In this document: in pieces, positions 8,517 through 17,462 of the stretch
Position numbering within the stretch: position 1 is the stretch's first letter
How the letters are laid out: every line of letters begins with the position of its first letter
NCBI RefSeq assembly: GCF_016901135.1
Contig: NZ_JAFEVL010000078.1
Location: 1 to 64,000 of the forward strand
DNA: 64,000 nucleotides
Direction of reading: 5' to 3'
Source of the DNA: Martinezella lusitana
Lineage (GTDB): Bacteria; Pseudomonadota; Alphaproteobacteria; Rhizobiales; Rhizobiaceae
Translations under genes and position numbers: made by a program
Notes under the pieces: generated by a model
The model's input: only the letters and a program-made list of their open reading frames with translations
The model's database searches: none
What the model was told of the DNA's origin: nothing

Positions 8517-9050
8517 ATGACCACATCCACGCGAAATGCCGGCAAGCAATATGTCTATCGGATCATGGCTTCGCCCGTCGGAGACTTGAAACTTGTCGGC
8601 AGCGATGACGGGCTTGCGGCCATTCTCTGGGATAATGACCGGCCCAATCGCGTGCCGCTGTCGATCGTCGCCAAGGACGATAACCATCCCGTCTTGCTGG
8701 AGACCGAGCGACAACTCCGGGAGTATTTCGCCGGCGAACGACAGGTCTTCGATCTCCCTCTCGATTTTTCAGGAACCGAGTTTCAGCGCAAGGTCTGGCA
8801 GGCGCTGCTGGCCATTCCGTTCGGCGAGACTCGCACCTACAGCCAGATTGCAGTTGGGATCGGGGCGTTTAAAGCGATCCGAGCTGTCGGCGCCGCCAAT
8901 GGCCGCAACCCGATCTCGATCATTGCGCCATGTCATCGGGTGATCGGCTCGGCGGGCGATCTGAGAGGATTTGCCGGCGGCCTCGAGCGTAAGGCCTACC
9001 TGTTGCGGCTCGAAGGGGCCGGGACGAAAGCCTTCAATTTCGCCGCCTGA
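8517..9050 (+). CDS. ogt: Methylated-DNA-protein cysteine methyltransferase
   Basis: A 177-residue suicide repair enzyme that transfers the alkyl group from O6-alkylguanine to its own cysteine. The active-site motif PCHRVIG lies near residue 141, preceded by the helix-turn-helix region (PFGETRTYSQIAVGIG) and the conserved RAVGAANGRNP segment. The length is normal for Ogt; there is no Ada regulatory domain. The start ATG follows AGGAAAGGATATCGGC, a good ribosome site. It stands alone between divergent and convergent neighbours. Confidence 0.93.
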   Translation: MTTSTRNAGKQYVYRIMASPVGDLKLVGSDDGLAAILWDNDRPNRVPLSIVAKDDNHPVLLETERQLREYFAGERQVFDLPLDFSGTEFQRKVWQALLAIPFGETRTYSQIAVGIGAFKAIRAVGAANGRNPISIIAPCHRVIGSAGDLRGFAGGLERKAYLLRLEGAGTKAFNFAA

Positions 9051-9139
9051 CCGTTTGGCGATCATTGTCGGTATAACATGCAAAAGGCCCATCCGGTCTC
9101 ACCGGGGCGATCGCATATGCGGCATGCCAGTGCCGTAAT

Positions 9140-9165
9140 CTCCTTCTCCCCGAGGGGAGAAGGAG
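9140..9165. repeat. Short palindrome of the CTCCCC/GGGGAG repeat family
   Basis: CTCCTTCTCCCC (9140-9151) and GGGGAGAAGGAG (9154-9165) are perfect 12-base inverted arms separated by GA. The same kind of sequence recurs at 40236-40381, 43361-43382 and 61494-61632, marking a dispersed palindromic repeat of this genome. Confidence 0.7.
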
Positions 9166-9190
9166 GGCGCGGCAACGACTTCCTCCCATA

Positions 9191-9230
9191 TGAAAACAGC
9201 CCATCCGGTAGACCGGATGGGCTGTTTTCA
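9191..9230. terminator. Strong bidirectional hairpin between convergent genes
   Basis: Perfect 19-base arms at 9191-9209 and 9212-9230 (core ACAGCCCATCCGGT) with a 2-base loop. The stem begins with AAAA and ends in TTTT, so it can terminate transcription in both directions, serving ogt from the left and the ABC operon from the right. A related half sequence, GGCCCATCCGGT, lies just upstream near 9085. Confidence 0.8.
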
Positions 9231-9286
9231 TTTTGTGCGATCATACGCAGCGGCTGATCGTGACGGCACGAACAGGCCGCATCGTT

Positions 9287-11290
9287 TCAGCCCTCAAGCC
9301 ACTTCACCTGTTCCTGCGTCAACTTGATGTCGAGCGCCGAGAGGCTGTCTTCCAGCTCGGCGATCGTGCGCGGGCCGATCAGCGGGATAACCGGGAACGG
9401 CTGGGCAATGACATAGGCAAGCGCGATATGGATCGGATTGCGGCCGAGTTTCTGGGCCAATTCGATCGCCCTGTCGCGGCGACCGAAGTTGCGGTCGGAG
9501 TACCAGACGCGCACCAGTTCCTCATCGTTCTGCTTGTCACGGCCGGCGCGGTCGGTGAAGAAGCCTCGGCCCTGGCTCGACCAGGCGAAGTTCGGGATCT
9601 GCTTGGCGTTTAGCCAGGCCTTCCATTCGTCGTCGGAGGCGGCGATGCATCCGGCCCAGATCGGGTCGAGCATTTCCGCCAGCGAGAAGTTGTTGGAAAG
9701 AGCCGCCGGCGCGGCCTTGCCGTTCTTCTCGGCATAGGCGATCGCCTCGTCGAAGCGGGCGCGGGTCCAGTTCGAGCCGCCGAAGATGCCGCGAATGCGG
9801 CCGGCCTTGACCTCGGCATCCATGGCATCAACGAATTCGCCGACCGGGACGGCCGTGTTGTCGCGATGCATGAAATAGATGTCGACATAGTCGGTCTTCA
9901 GCCGGTTGAGCGACTGGTCGAGCTGCTTGGCTATCATATCCGGGTAGCAAAGTGGCGAATGCGCGCCCTTGCCGATCAGCACGATCTCCTCGCGCGGCAC
10001 CTTCCGGCTGGTGTGCCAATCGCCGAAGATGCTCTCCGTTTTGCCGCCGCCATAGACATAGGCGGTGTCGAAGGCGTTGCCGCCGGCTTCATAGAAGGCG
10101 TCGAGCGTCAGGGATGCCGAGGCAAAATTCGGGAAGAATTCGAAGCCGAGCATGACGGTCGATGCCGGCTTGGTAATGCCGGGGATACTGCGCTTCGGGA
10201 TGCTGTTGCCCTTGGCAACGGTCGCGCCGGCAATGTTCTTCGTCCGATGTGTCGCCTTCTCAACTTGGTACTCGAGACCGATGGAAGCGCGCCACTGATC
10301 GAGAACCCTGAGATTGCCGATCGAGTCGGCCCAGCCGATGCCGGGATAGGCGAATTCCTTGCCCCCGGCTTTGATGGCATCGCCGGCTGCATCGACTTCG
10401 AAGGAATAGAGCCAGCGCTCTTCCTTGACTTCGATGGTCTGGGTCTCGCCGCCTTTGATGAGCTCGATCTTGCCGACGCCGCCCTTGTGGCCGGAGGCGA
10501 ACCAGAAGTCCGCAACTTCGATGCGTCCTTCGGAACCGATGATCCGCAGCGTGTTGTCTTGATTCGCCATGATCGAGCAGGAAACTTCGGCGATAACGTT
10601 ATTCGGGAATTTGAGCACGGCGGACGCCCATTCGTCGACGCCCGTCTGGCCGAGATGGGCAACGCCCGACACCTTGTTGGGATCGAGGAACGGCTTGCCG
10701 TCGGCGGCACCGGCAATCAGGCGCGCCATCGATACCGGATAGCCGCCGACATCAAGGATGCCGCCGCCGGCCGTGTCGTTGGCAAACAGCCGATGTTCCG
10801 GCTTGACGGTGCCCATGTTGAAGCCGAAGGACGAGTGGATGATGCGCAGCTCGCCGATCGCGCCGCTTTTCACCAGCTCGATCAGCTTCGCCGTCTGCGG
10901 ATGGACGCGGTACATGAATGCTTCGCCGGCGAAGACGCCGGCCTTTTTGGCTTCGTAATAGATCGTCTCGGCATCATAGGCCGACAGCGCGATCGGCTTT
11001 TCGACCAGAACATGCTTGCCGGCGCGGATCGCCTTGATCGCCCATTCGGCATGGCCGGTGTGCGGCGTGGCGATGTAGACGGCATCGATTTCCTTGTCGG
11101 CAAGCAGCGCCTCGTATCCGCTAACGATGCGGGCGCCAGGGAAGTTGTCGCCAAGGCCGGGCTTTTCGGGGTTGCGGCTGGCGATGGCCACCAGCTTGCC
11201 GCTGCGGGAATGGGCGATACCGTCGGCAAAGGTCTGTGCGATCCTGCCGGGGCCGATGATGCCCCAGCGGATGGTTGCGTCTTTAGTCAT
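9287..11290 (-). CDS. Bifunctional fusion: Gfo/Idh/MocA dehydrogenase + aldo/keto reductase
   Basis: A single 667-residue frame. Residues 1 to about 345 are a Gfo/Idh/MocA oxidoreductase: Rossmann start IRWGIIGPGRIAQTFADG and the catalytic EKP at 97-99. Residues from about 378 to the end are an aldo/keto reductase with its catalytic tetrad intact: Asp408 and Tyr413 in FDTAYVYGGG, Lys441 in VLIGKG and His475 in YFMHRD. A roughly 30-residue linker rich in Thr, Lys and Pro joins them. It is the last gene of the second sugar ABC operon, so the two NAD(P)-dependent steps probably act in series on the imported sugar. There is no frameshift or internal start that would make this two genes. Confidence 0.9.
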   Translation of the reverse strand: MTKDATIRWGIIGPGRIAQTFADGIAHSRSGKLVAIASRNPEKPGLGDNFPGARIVSGYEALLADKEIDAVYIATPHTGHAEWAIKAIRAGKHVLVEKPIALSAYDAETIYYEAKKAGVFAGEAFMYRVHPQTAKLIELVKSGAIGELRIIHSSFGFNMGTVKPEHRLFANDTAGGGILDVGGYPVSMARLIAGAADGKPFLDPNKVSGVAHLGQTGVDEWASAVLKFPNNVIAEVSCSIMANQDNTLRIIGSEGRIEVADFWFASGHKGGVGKIELIKGGETQTIEVKEERWLYSFEVDAAGDAIKAGGKEFAYPGIGWADSIGNLRVLDQWRASIGLEYQVEKATHRTKNIAGATVAKGNSIPKRSIPGITKPASTVMLGFEFFPNFASASLTLDAFYEAGGNAFDTAYVYGGGKTESIFGDWHTSRKVPREEIVLIGKGAHSPLCYPDMIAKQLDQSLNRLKTDYVDIYFMHRDNTAVPVGEFVDAMDAEVKAGRIRGIFGGSNWTRARFDEAIAYAEKNGKAAPAALSNNFSLAEMLDPIWAGCIAASDDEWKAWLNAKQIPNFAWSSQGRGFFTDRAGRDKQNDEELVRVWYSDRNFGRRDRAIELAQKLGRNPIHIALAYVIAQPFPVIPLIGPRTIAELEDSLSALDIKLTQEQVKWLEG

Positions 11291-11341
11291 GAAACGATCC
11301 TTTCCTAAATCTGCATGCTGTCTTGGGAGGAAGGACAGCGC

Positions 11342-12430
11342 CTACCGCAATCGGTTGCCGGCGCTATCGAAGAGGAATGTCTTGGTCGCGGAGAGCGCGA
11401 CGGTGAGCTTGTCCCGATTGCCGGTGTTGCGGGACTCTTCGCGTTCGATGACGATCTGTTCGCCGCCGGCGATGTTGGCGTAAATGTAGCTCGTATTGCC
11501 GAGATGCTCGGCGACATCGACGTCGACGGTCAAATCTGCATCGCCTCGTCCGGCGTCGAGGAAGTGTTCGGGGCGAATGCCGAGCGTCACCTGCTCGCCG
11601 ATTTCGACCCCGGTTGCCGTGATCGGCAGTGACAGGCGGACGTTACGCTGGTCGCGAAGGACCACCGTAGTCCGGCCCCCCTGATTGTCGGTGACCTCGG
11701 CGCGCAGGAAATTCATCTTCGGCGAGCCGACGAAGCCGGCAACGAACTGGTTGACGGGATCGTCGTAGAGATCGAGCGGCGCGCCGATCTGTTCGATATT
11801 GCCGCCCCGCAGCACGACGATCTTGTCGGCGAGCGTCATCGCCTCCGTCTGGTCGTGCGTCACGTAGATCATCGTCGTGCCGAGCTTCTTGTGAAGGCGC
11901 GAGATTTCGACGCGCATCTGCACGCGCAGTTCGGCATCGAGGTTGGAGAGCGGCTCATCGAACAGGAAGATCTGCGGTTCGCGCACGATGGCGCGGCCGA
12001 TGGCGACGCGCTGGCGCTGGCCGCCGGAGAGCTGCTTCGGCCGGCGCTGCATCAGCTCGGTGATCTGCAGGATCTCGGAGGCCTGCTTGACGCGGCGATC
12101 GGTATCCGCCTTCGGATTGCCGTTCATGCGCAGGCCGAAATTGAGGTTCTGCTCGACGGTCAGGTGCGGATAGAGCGCATAGGACTGGAAGACCATGGCG
12201 ATGCCGCGATCGGCCGGTTCGACATCGTTGACGACGCGGCCGCCGATGCTGAGTTCGCCGCTGGTAATATCCTCCAGCCCGGCGATCATGCGCAGCAGTG
12301 TGGACTTGCCGCATCCGGAGGGGCCGACGAAGACGACGAATTCGCCGTCCTTCACCTCGAGATTGGCGCCGTGGATGATTTCCAGCGAACCGTAGCGTTT
12401 GACGATATTGGTAAGGGACAGTTCAGCCAT
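11342..12430 (-). CDS. Sugar ABC transporter ATP-binding protein (UgpC type)
   Basis: A 362-residue ATPase with Walker A GPSGCGKST near residue 37, the LSGGQRQRVAIGRAIV signature, Walker B IFLFDEP and a C-terminal TOBE region that ends in FDSAGNRLR. It lies 15 bases after the permease gene and 51 bases before the fusion enzyme, in the same direction. It should energise the permeases at 12446-14139. It is similar to, but clearly distinct from, the ATPase at 350-1414. Confidence 0.93.
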   Translation of the reverse strand: MAELSLTNIVKRYGSLEIIHGANLEVKDGEFVVFVGPSGCGKSTLLRMIAGLEDITSGELSIGGRVVNDVEPADRGIAMVFQSYALYPHLTVEQNLNFGLRMNGNPKADTDRRVKQASEILQITELMQRRPKQLSGGQRQRVAIGRAIVREPQIFLFDEPLSNLDAELRVQMRVEISRLHKKLGTTMIYVTHDQTEAMTLADKIVVLRGGNIEQIGAPLDLYDDPVNQFVAGFVGSPKMNFLRAEVTDNQGGRTTVVLRDQRNVRLSLPITATGVEIGEQVTLGIRPEHFLDAGRGDADLTVDVDVAEHLGNTSYIYANIAGGEQIVIEREESRNTGNRDKLTVALSATKTFLFDSAGNRLR

Positions 12431-12445
12431 ACGGGTCTCCCGGAA

Positions 12446-13282
12446 TTACTTGATTGCGCCAGCGGCGATGCCGGCGATGAAATGACGTTGCAGGAGAACG
12501 AAGATGACGAGGATCGGCGCCGTCAGCATCACGGCACCGGCCATGATGCCGCCCCAGGAGACCTTGGTGAGGCCGATCAATGTCCCGAGCGCCACCGGCG
12601 CCGTCATCATTCCCGGCCGGGAGTTGATGAGCAGCGGCCAGAGGTAGTTGTTCCAGGAGGCCAGGAACAGGATGATGGCGAGTGCTGCCATGGTCGGCCT
12701 TGCCAAGGGCAGGGCGATGCGCAGGAAGATCTGCCATTCCTTGACGCCCTCGACGCGAGCCGCGTCAAAGAGCTCGCCCGGCATCATCGAGAAGGCCTGG
12801 CGCATGAACAGCACGCCGAGAGAGTTGAAGAGCGGCGGCACGATCAGCGCGACCCAGGTGTTGGCAAGCCCGAAATTGCGCGCCACCATGATGAATTGCG
12901 GGATGATGACCACGGAATAGGGCAGCGTGATCGTTCCGAGGATGATGCCGATGACGACGGATTGACCGACGAAACGATAGCGCGCGAGTGCCCATCCCGC
13001 CATCGAGGTCAGCAGCACCGACAAGATAGTGTAGACGACGGCAACGACGATGGAGATCGTCAGTGCGCCCAGGAAGTTGGTATCGGCCTGCAGGTTCCGC
13101 ACGTTGTCGAAGAAGCTCGTCGACGGCGTCATGATGATGTCTGGACTGAAGATGCCGTAGTCGGGCATTGTCGAGAAGATGAACATCATCCAGAGCGGAA
13201 ACAGCCAGATGATGGCCAGCGGCGCCAGTAGCGCATGCAGCGCGATCGAGCGTTTCAGTGTGGATTTGGACCTTGATTTCAT
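12446..13282 (-). CDS. Sugar ABC transporter permease (MalG type)
   Basis: A 278-residue membrane protein with about six hydrophobic helices and the EAA-like loop ELFDAARVEGVKEWQIF. The N-terminus is basic (MKSRSKSTLKRS), as expected for a cytoplasmic end. Its start overlaps the stop of the partner permease by four bases (ATGA), so the two are translationally coupled. Confidence 0.92.
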   Translation of the reverse strand: MKSRSKSTLKRSIALHALLAPLAIIWLFPLWMMFIFSTMPDYGIFSPDIIMTPSTSFFDNVRNLQADTNFLGALTISIVVAVVYTILSVLLTSMAGWALARYRFVGQSVVIGIILGTITLPYSVVIIPQFIMVARNFGLANTWVALIVPPLFNSLGVLFMRQAFSMMPGELFDAARVEGVKEWQIFLRIALPLARPTMAALAIILFLASWNNYLWPLLINSRPGMMTAPVALGTLIGLTKVSWGGIMAGAVMLTAPILVIFVLLQRHFIAGIAAGAIK

Positions 13283-14139
13283 TTCGGTTCGCGCCCCACC
13301 CAGAGATTGAGGAGAGAGATGATCACCGCAAGCGCCGCCATGGTGTAGGCGATCGCCGAGGCATAGCCGAAGTTCAGCGATGTGAAGCCCTGCCGGTAAA
13401 GCAGGATGCCGAGCGTTTCCGTGGCGCCGCCGGGACCGCCACGATTGGTGATCAGGAACGGCTCGGTGAAGAGCTGCATGGTGCCGATGACGGAGAGGAC
13501 CACGCAGAAGAGGATGATCGGCTTCAACAGCGGCAGGGTGATGTGGATAAACTGCTTGAAGCGGCTGACGCGATCGAGCGTTGCAGCCTCGTAGACATCC
13601 TCGGGGATCGATTGCAGCCCGGAAAGGATGATGATGGCGTTATAGCCTGCCCAACGCCAGGTGACGGCGATGATGATGAGCAGCATGGCTGCATGCGAAT
13701 CGGAGAACCACGAGATGGGGCTGATGCCGACGCCGCCGAGGAGTTTGTTGATGATGCCGAAATCGACGTTGAACATCAGGCGGAATACGGCGGCATAGGC
13801 CACCTCGCCGACGACGACGGGCGCGAAGAACGCAAAACGGAAAAGGCCGCGCGCCTTCAACAGCGGCGAGTTCAGGAGCACCGCCATGACGGTCGCAAGC
13901 GCGATCATCACAGGCACCTGTACCACAAGGATGAGCAGCGTGTTTTCAAGCGCGTTATAGAAGGCCGGGTCGCCGAACAGGCGCCCCCAATTGATCGAGG
14001 CGCTGAATACCCACGGATTGACGCGCGTGTTCTGGAACGAGATCAGGAACGAGTCAATGATCGGCCAAACCCAGAAGGTAGCGAATACCAGAAGATAGGG
14101 TGCAAGGAACGCGTAGGCGCTCCGGTTTCGCAACCGCAT
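13279..14139 (-). CDS. Sugar ABC transporter permease (MalF type)
   Basis: A 286-residue permease with the EAA-like loop DVYEAATLDRVSRFKQF and six predicted helices starting at AFLAPYLLVFATFWVWPII. It partners the downstream permease. It is separated from the binding-protein gene by about 110 bases that hold a perfect 15-base GC-rich hairpin. Confidence 0.92.
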   Translation of the reverse strand: MRLRNRSAYAFLAPYLLVFATFWVWPIIDSFLISFQNTRVNPWVFSASINWGRLFGDPAFYNALENTLLILVVQVPVMIALATVMAVLLNSPLLKARGLFRFAFFAPVVVGEVAYAAVFRLMFNVDFGIINKLLGGVGISPISWFSDSHAAMLLIIIAVTWRWAGYNAIIILSGLQSIPEDVYEAATLDRVSRFKQFIHITLPLLKPIILFCVVLSVIGTMQLFTEPFLITNRGGPGGATETLGILLYRQGFTSLNFGYASAIAYTMAALAVIISLLNLWVGREPK

Positions 14140-14182
14140 GAAAGCCTTCTCCTTTATGCGCAGTGAAATGATCAGTGACGAT

Positions 14183-14215
14183 GCATCCCCGCCGCCCTGG
14201 GGGCGGCGGGGATGC
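14183..14215. promoter_or_regulatory. Intercistronic GC-rich hairpin between binding protein and permease genes
   Basis: GCATCCCCGCCGCCC (14183-14197) and GGGCGGCGGGGATGC (14201-14215) are perfect 15-base arms with loop TGG. No T-run follows on the minus strand, so it is unlikely to be a full terminator. It fits the stabilising or partly attenuating hairpins that raise binding-protein expression over the permeases. Confidence 0.7.
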
Positions 14216-14251
14216 CGGGCGCGGCTTGGGATGCGCGCCCGGCTATGTCAC

Positions 14252-15526
14252 TCATTTCGCGACTGGCAGACCCGTCGCCGAGGCGATCTGCTGGGCCGCA
14301 TCGTCGAGCGCAGCCTTGCCATCCGGATATCCGCCGGCGAGGTACTTCGTCTGCACCGCCTTTATGACGGCGTCGGCATCACCAAAATATTGGGTGCCCG
14401 GGCTCGGATGGATCTTCGGCAGGGTCGCAAGGATATCGGCCCAGACCTTCTGTCCGCCCCAATAGGGCAGCGGTTCGTTGACGAAGGGATCCTTGACCGC
14501 CGACAGCAGCGAGGGCACGAGACCGAAGGATTTCAGCATCGTGACCTGGCCCTCATTGGTGCCAAGCGTGTAGTTCAGATATTTCCAGGCAGCTTCCTTG
14601 TTCTTCGAGCTGCTGGCGATGGCGAGCGACGAGCCGCCGAGATTGGCTGCATGCTGGCCGTCAGCCGTCATGCTCGGCATCAGATAGACGCCCCACTTGC
14701 CGGCGAGATCGGGCGAGGTGGAACGGACGGTGCCTTCATACCAGCCGCCGTACATCTGCGTTGCCACCTTGCCGGCCGTGTTCGACTGGATCTTTTCGTC
14801 CCAGTTGGCCGCGGTCAGCAGGCCCGCGTCCTTCATCTCCTTCACTTTTTCAAGCGCTTTGATGCAGCCGGGCTGGCTGACGGCGATGCTTTGGCCGTCA
14901 TCGGAAAAATAGCCGCAGCCCTGTTCGTTGGCGAGCATGCGGAACCATTCGCTGTCGCCGTTGAAGTCGGCCTGCGACATGACCACACCGGGATTGGCGG
15001 CGGAGATCTTCTTGCCGGCGGCGATGAAATCGTCCCAGGTCTTGATCGTTGCCGGATCGACGCCAGCCTTCTCATAGAGATCGCGGCGATAGAACATGGC
15101 GACCGGACCGGAATCCCACGGCATGGCATAGGCCGCGTCGCCGACTTCGAGCTCGGCGCGTTTGAAATCCGGGAATTGCTTTTTGATGTCATCGGTATAG
15201 CCGAGCTTCGTCAGGTCGGTCAGGCAGTCGGGAAAGCGGTTCCAGAAGATGGACGCCTTGTGGTTTTCGATCGACATGATGTCGGGCAGGCCGTCGCCGC
15301 CGGCGGCACAGGCGGCCAGCATTTTATCGAAGACCTGCGGGTTGCCGATGTCCTGTACATCGACCTTGATATCGGGATATTTTTTATTGAACCCCTCGAC
15401 TGTTGATTTCAACGCCGACGCGGCGACGTTCCAGCTCCAGACGGTAATGGTGGTTTGTTCCGCAAAGGCAGAACCGGAAGCGAGCAAGGTGGCAAGCACC
15501 GCCGCTCCAGCAAGTTTTAAACGCAT
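14252..15526 (-). CDS. Sugar ABC transporter substrate-binding protein
   Basis: A 424-residue periplasmic binding protein. The signal peptide MRLKLAGAAVLATLLASGSA ends in FA before EQTT. The start at 15526 is chosen because AGGGAGGA stands at the right distance and the signal peptide begins at once; a frame extended 11 codons upstream would spoil it. The fold pattern (ITVWSWNVAASALKSTVEGFNKKYPDIKVDV) is that of family-1 carbohydrate-binding proteins. It is the first gene of its operon and divergent from the AraC regulator. Confidence 0.93.
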   Translation of the reverse strand: MRLKLAGAAVLATLLASGSAFAEQTTITVWSWNVAASALKSTVEGFNKKYPDIKVDVQDIGNPQVFDKMLAACAAGGDGLPDIMSIENHKASIFWNRFPDCLTDLTKLGYTDDIKKQFPDFKRAELEVGDAAYAMPWDSGPVAMFYRRDLYEKAGVDPATIKTWDDFIAAGKKISAANPGVVMSQADFNGDSEWFRMLANEQGCGYFSDDGQSIAVSQPGCIKALEKVKEMKDAGLLTAANWDEKIQSNTAGKVATQMYGGWYEGTVRSTSPDLAGKWGVYLMPSMTADGQHAANLGGSSLAIASSSKNKEAAWKYLNYTLGTNEGQVTMLKSFGLVPSLLSAVKDPFVNEPLPYWGGQKVWADILATLPKIHPSPGTQYFGDADAVIKAVQTKYLAGGYPDGKAALDDAAQQIASATGLPVAK

Positions 15527-15612
15527 TGAAAATCCTCCCTTTTCAATTGCTGTCCGCAAGCGAACAAGCTTAGACTAGCTCTCGGTACGCTTCTGTCTCC
15601 TAAAAAGGGAAC

Positions 15613-16563
15613 ATGGACTTGGCGAAAAGTAAGGTGGGTTATAGAGCGGTCTATCAGCCGGGTGCGAGCAGTGTCGAAGGGCTCCCGACGATCCTGCAGA
15701 TGTTTCATAACCATCCATTGCCGATGGCCAAGCCGCATTGGCACGCGCAGGTGGAAGTGAATTACATCGTGCGCGGTACCGTACACTACCACATAGGCGA
15801 TCATGAGCTTCATCTGAAGGCCGGCGAGATCTGCCTCTTCTGGGGCGGTCAGCCGCATCAGCTGGATGAGCTGTCCGACGATGCGATCTATGCGGGCGCG
15901 CATCTGCCGCTCGTGCATTTTTTCCGCATGCGCCTGCCGCTCGATATTTCCAGCCGGCTGATCCGCGGGCAGACGCTGATAAGCTCGGCGACCGATGCCG
16001 CCGATGATGAGAATTTCGCCAGATGGCACCGTTACGCCATGTCCGGCGATCGGACGAAGGCCGAGCATGCCGTCGCCGAACTTCTCCTGCGTCTGGAGCG
16101 GATCGCCTTCGAGCCCTACCGCATGGTACCGGAGAAGCAGGAAAACCTGACGAACGAGCAGGTCCATCCGCAATCCTCGCGCAGCCTGGCGAGAATGTGC
16201 GATTTCATCGCCGCCAATTTCCTGCATGACATCGATACGGTCGATATTGCCAAGGCGGCGGATCTCCATCCGAAATACGCGATGAACCTCTTCAAGAAAT
16301 CCACCGGCATGACCCTCGGCAAATATGTGAACCTGCTGCGCCTGTCTCGCGCCCAGGCGATGCTGATGCGCGACGGCGCCAATGTCCTGCAGGTCGCCAT
16401 GGACAGCGGTTTCGGCTCGATCAGCGCCTTCAACAAATCCTTCCGCCACATTGCCGGCATGACGCCTTCCGATTTCCGCCGGGACATGCGCGTCCTCTCC
16501 GCGATGAATGTCGAAGCCATCAAGCCTTCGATGCGGCGGCCGGCCCCGCAATTCCATCGCTAG
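15613..16563 (+). CDS. AraC-family transcriptional regulator
   Basis: A 316-residue regulator. The N-terminal half is a cupin-like sensor (KPHWHAQVEVNYIVRGTVHYHIGDHE) and the last hundred residues hold the double helix-turn-helix, ending in the family hallmark FGSISAFNKSFRHIAGMTPSDFRR. It is divergent from the sugar-binding-protein gene with only 86 bases between starts, and is followed by an isomerase-like gene. It very likely controls the second transport operon in response to its sugar. Confidence 0.9.
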   Translation: MDLAKSKVGYRAVYQPGASSVEGLPTILQMFHNHPLPMAKPHWHAQVEVNYIVRGTVHYHIGDHELHLKAGEICLFWGGQPHQLDELSDDAIYAGAHLPLVHFFRMRLPLDISSRLIRGQTLISSATDAADDENFARWHRYAMSGDRTKAEHAVAELLLRLERIAFEPYRMVPEKQENLTNEQVHPQSSRSLARMCDFIAANFLHDIDTVDIAKAADLHPKYAMNLFKKSTGMTLGKYVNLLRLSRAQAMLMRDGANVLQVAMDSGFGSISAFNKSFRHIAGMTPSDFRRDMRVLSAMNVEAIKPSMRRPAPQFHR

Positions 16564-16627
16564 CGCCTCTTGCGGTCGCGGGCGATCTCGCGCATTGCTC
16601 GTGACCGGTTGAGGGAGGGAGAATCTC

Positions 16628-17398
16628 ATGCGGCAGTTTTCGGCTTGTATCGAGTGGTTGTTCGCGCGCGAAGATGATGCCTTCGCCGACCGTATCCGGC
16701 TGGCGCATCAGGCGGGGCTGGATGCGGTCGAGTTCTGGCGCTGGACGAACAAGGATCTGGATGCCATTGCCGCTGCGGTCGCCGAGACGGGCATTGCGGT
16801 GTCCGGGCTGGTGGCAGAGCCGATGATTGCGCTGACGAATCCGGCAAACAAAGATGCTTGGCTTCAGGGCCTGCGGGAGTCCGTCGTCGTGGCGCAGCGC
16901 CTCGGCGCGCCGGTTCTCATCGCGCAAGCCGGCGACGATCTTTCTGAGTTTTCGCGCGCCGAACAGCGGGCTGCCCTTGTCGCCGCGCTGAGCGCCGGCG
17001 CGGATATCCTTAAGGGTTCAGGCGTTCGGCTTGGTCTTGAGCCGCTCAACACGAAAATCGACCATGTCGGCTATTATCTGTCGTCGACGACCGAAGGCCT
17101 CGACATCGTCGATGAGGTCGGCCGTGCGGAAATCGGCATCGTCTACGATCTCTATCATTCGGCGGTGATGGGCGAGAAGACGGAGCATGTCGTCGGTGAT
17201 CGCGTCGACCGGATCGTGCATGTCCATGTCGCAGATCATCCGGGCCGCAGCGATCCTGGCACGGGTCACATCGATCTGGCTGACCGGTTGAACTGGCTGT
17301 TTGCACATGGTTATGGCGGTAGGGTGGGCCTGGAATACAGGCCGAAAACGAGCGATGCCGAGGCCGTTCGCGCGGTGGTGAAGTCGCTCGGCGGCTAG
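16628..17398 (+). CDS. Hydroxypyruvate isomerase-like TIM-barrel protein
   Basis: A 256-residue sugar-phosphate isomerase/epimerase of the AP-endonuclease-2 TIM-barrel superfamily. Metal and catalytic landmarks match the Hyi type: GLEPLNTKID, YDLYHSAV, HVADHPGRSDPGTGHID and VGLEYRP. It starts 64 bases after the AraC gene with GAGGGAGAATCTC before the ATG. It may act in the catabolic route served by the neighbouring transporter and fusion dehydrogenase. Its TAG stop lies inside a palindromic repeat. Confidence 0.82.
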   Translation: MRQFSACIEWLFAREDDAFADRIRLAHQAGLDAVEFWRWTNKDLDAIAAAVAETGIAVSGLVAEPMIALTNPANKDAWLQGLRESVVVAQRLGAPVLIAQAGDDLSEFSRAEQRAALVAALSAGADILKGSGVRLGLEPLNTKIDHVGYYLSSTTEGLDIVDEVGRAEIGIVYDLYHSAVMGEKTEHVVGDRVDRIVHVHVADHPGRSDPGTGHIDLADRLNWLFAHGYGGRVGLEYRPKTSDAEAVRAVVKSLGG

Positions 17399-17462
17399 AG
17401 CAATTTCAGGAAAAGTGCGCAGCGGTTTTCCGTCCGGAATTGCGTGAAAACAAACGGTCTAG
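17395..17462. repeat. Palindromic mosaic repeat (RIME-like) spanning two convergent gene ends
   Basis: CTAGAGCAATTTC...GGAAAA...GGTTTTCC...GGAATTGC...TCTAGA forms an imperfect hairpin of the type common between rhizobial genes. The TAG stop of the isomerase-like gene (17396-17398) and the TAG stop of copD (17459-17461 on the minus strand) are both supplied by the ends of this element. Confidence 0.75.
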
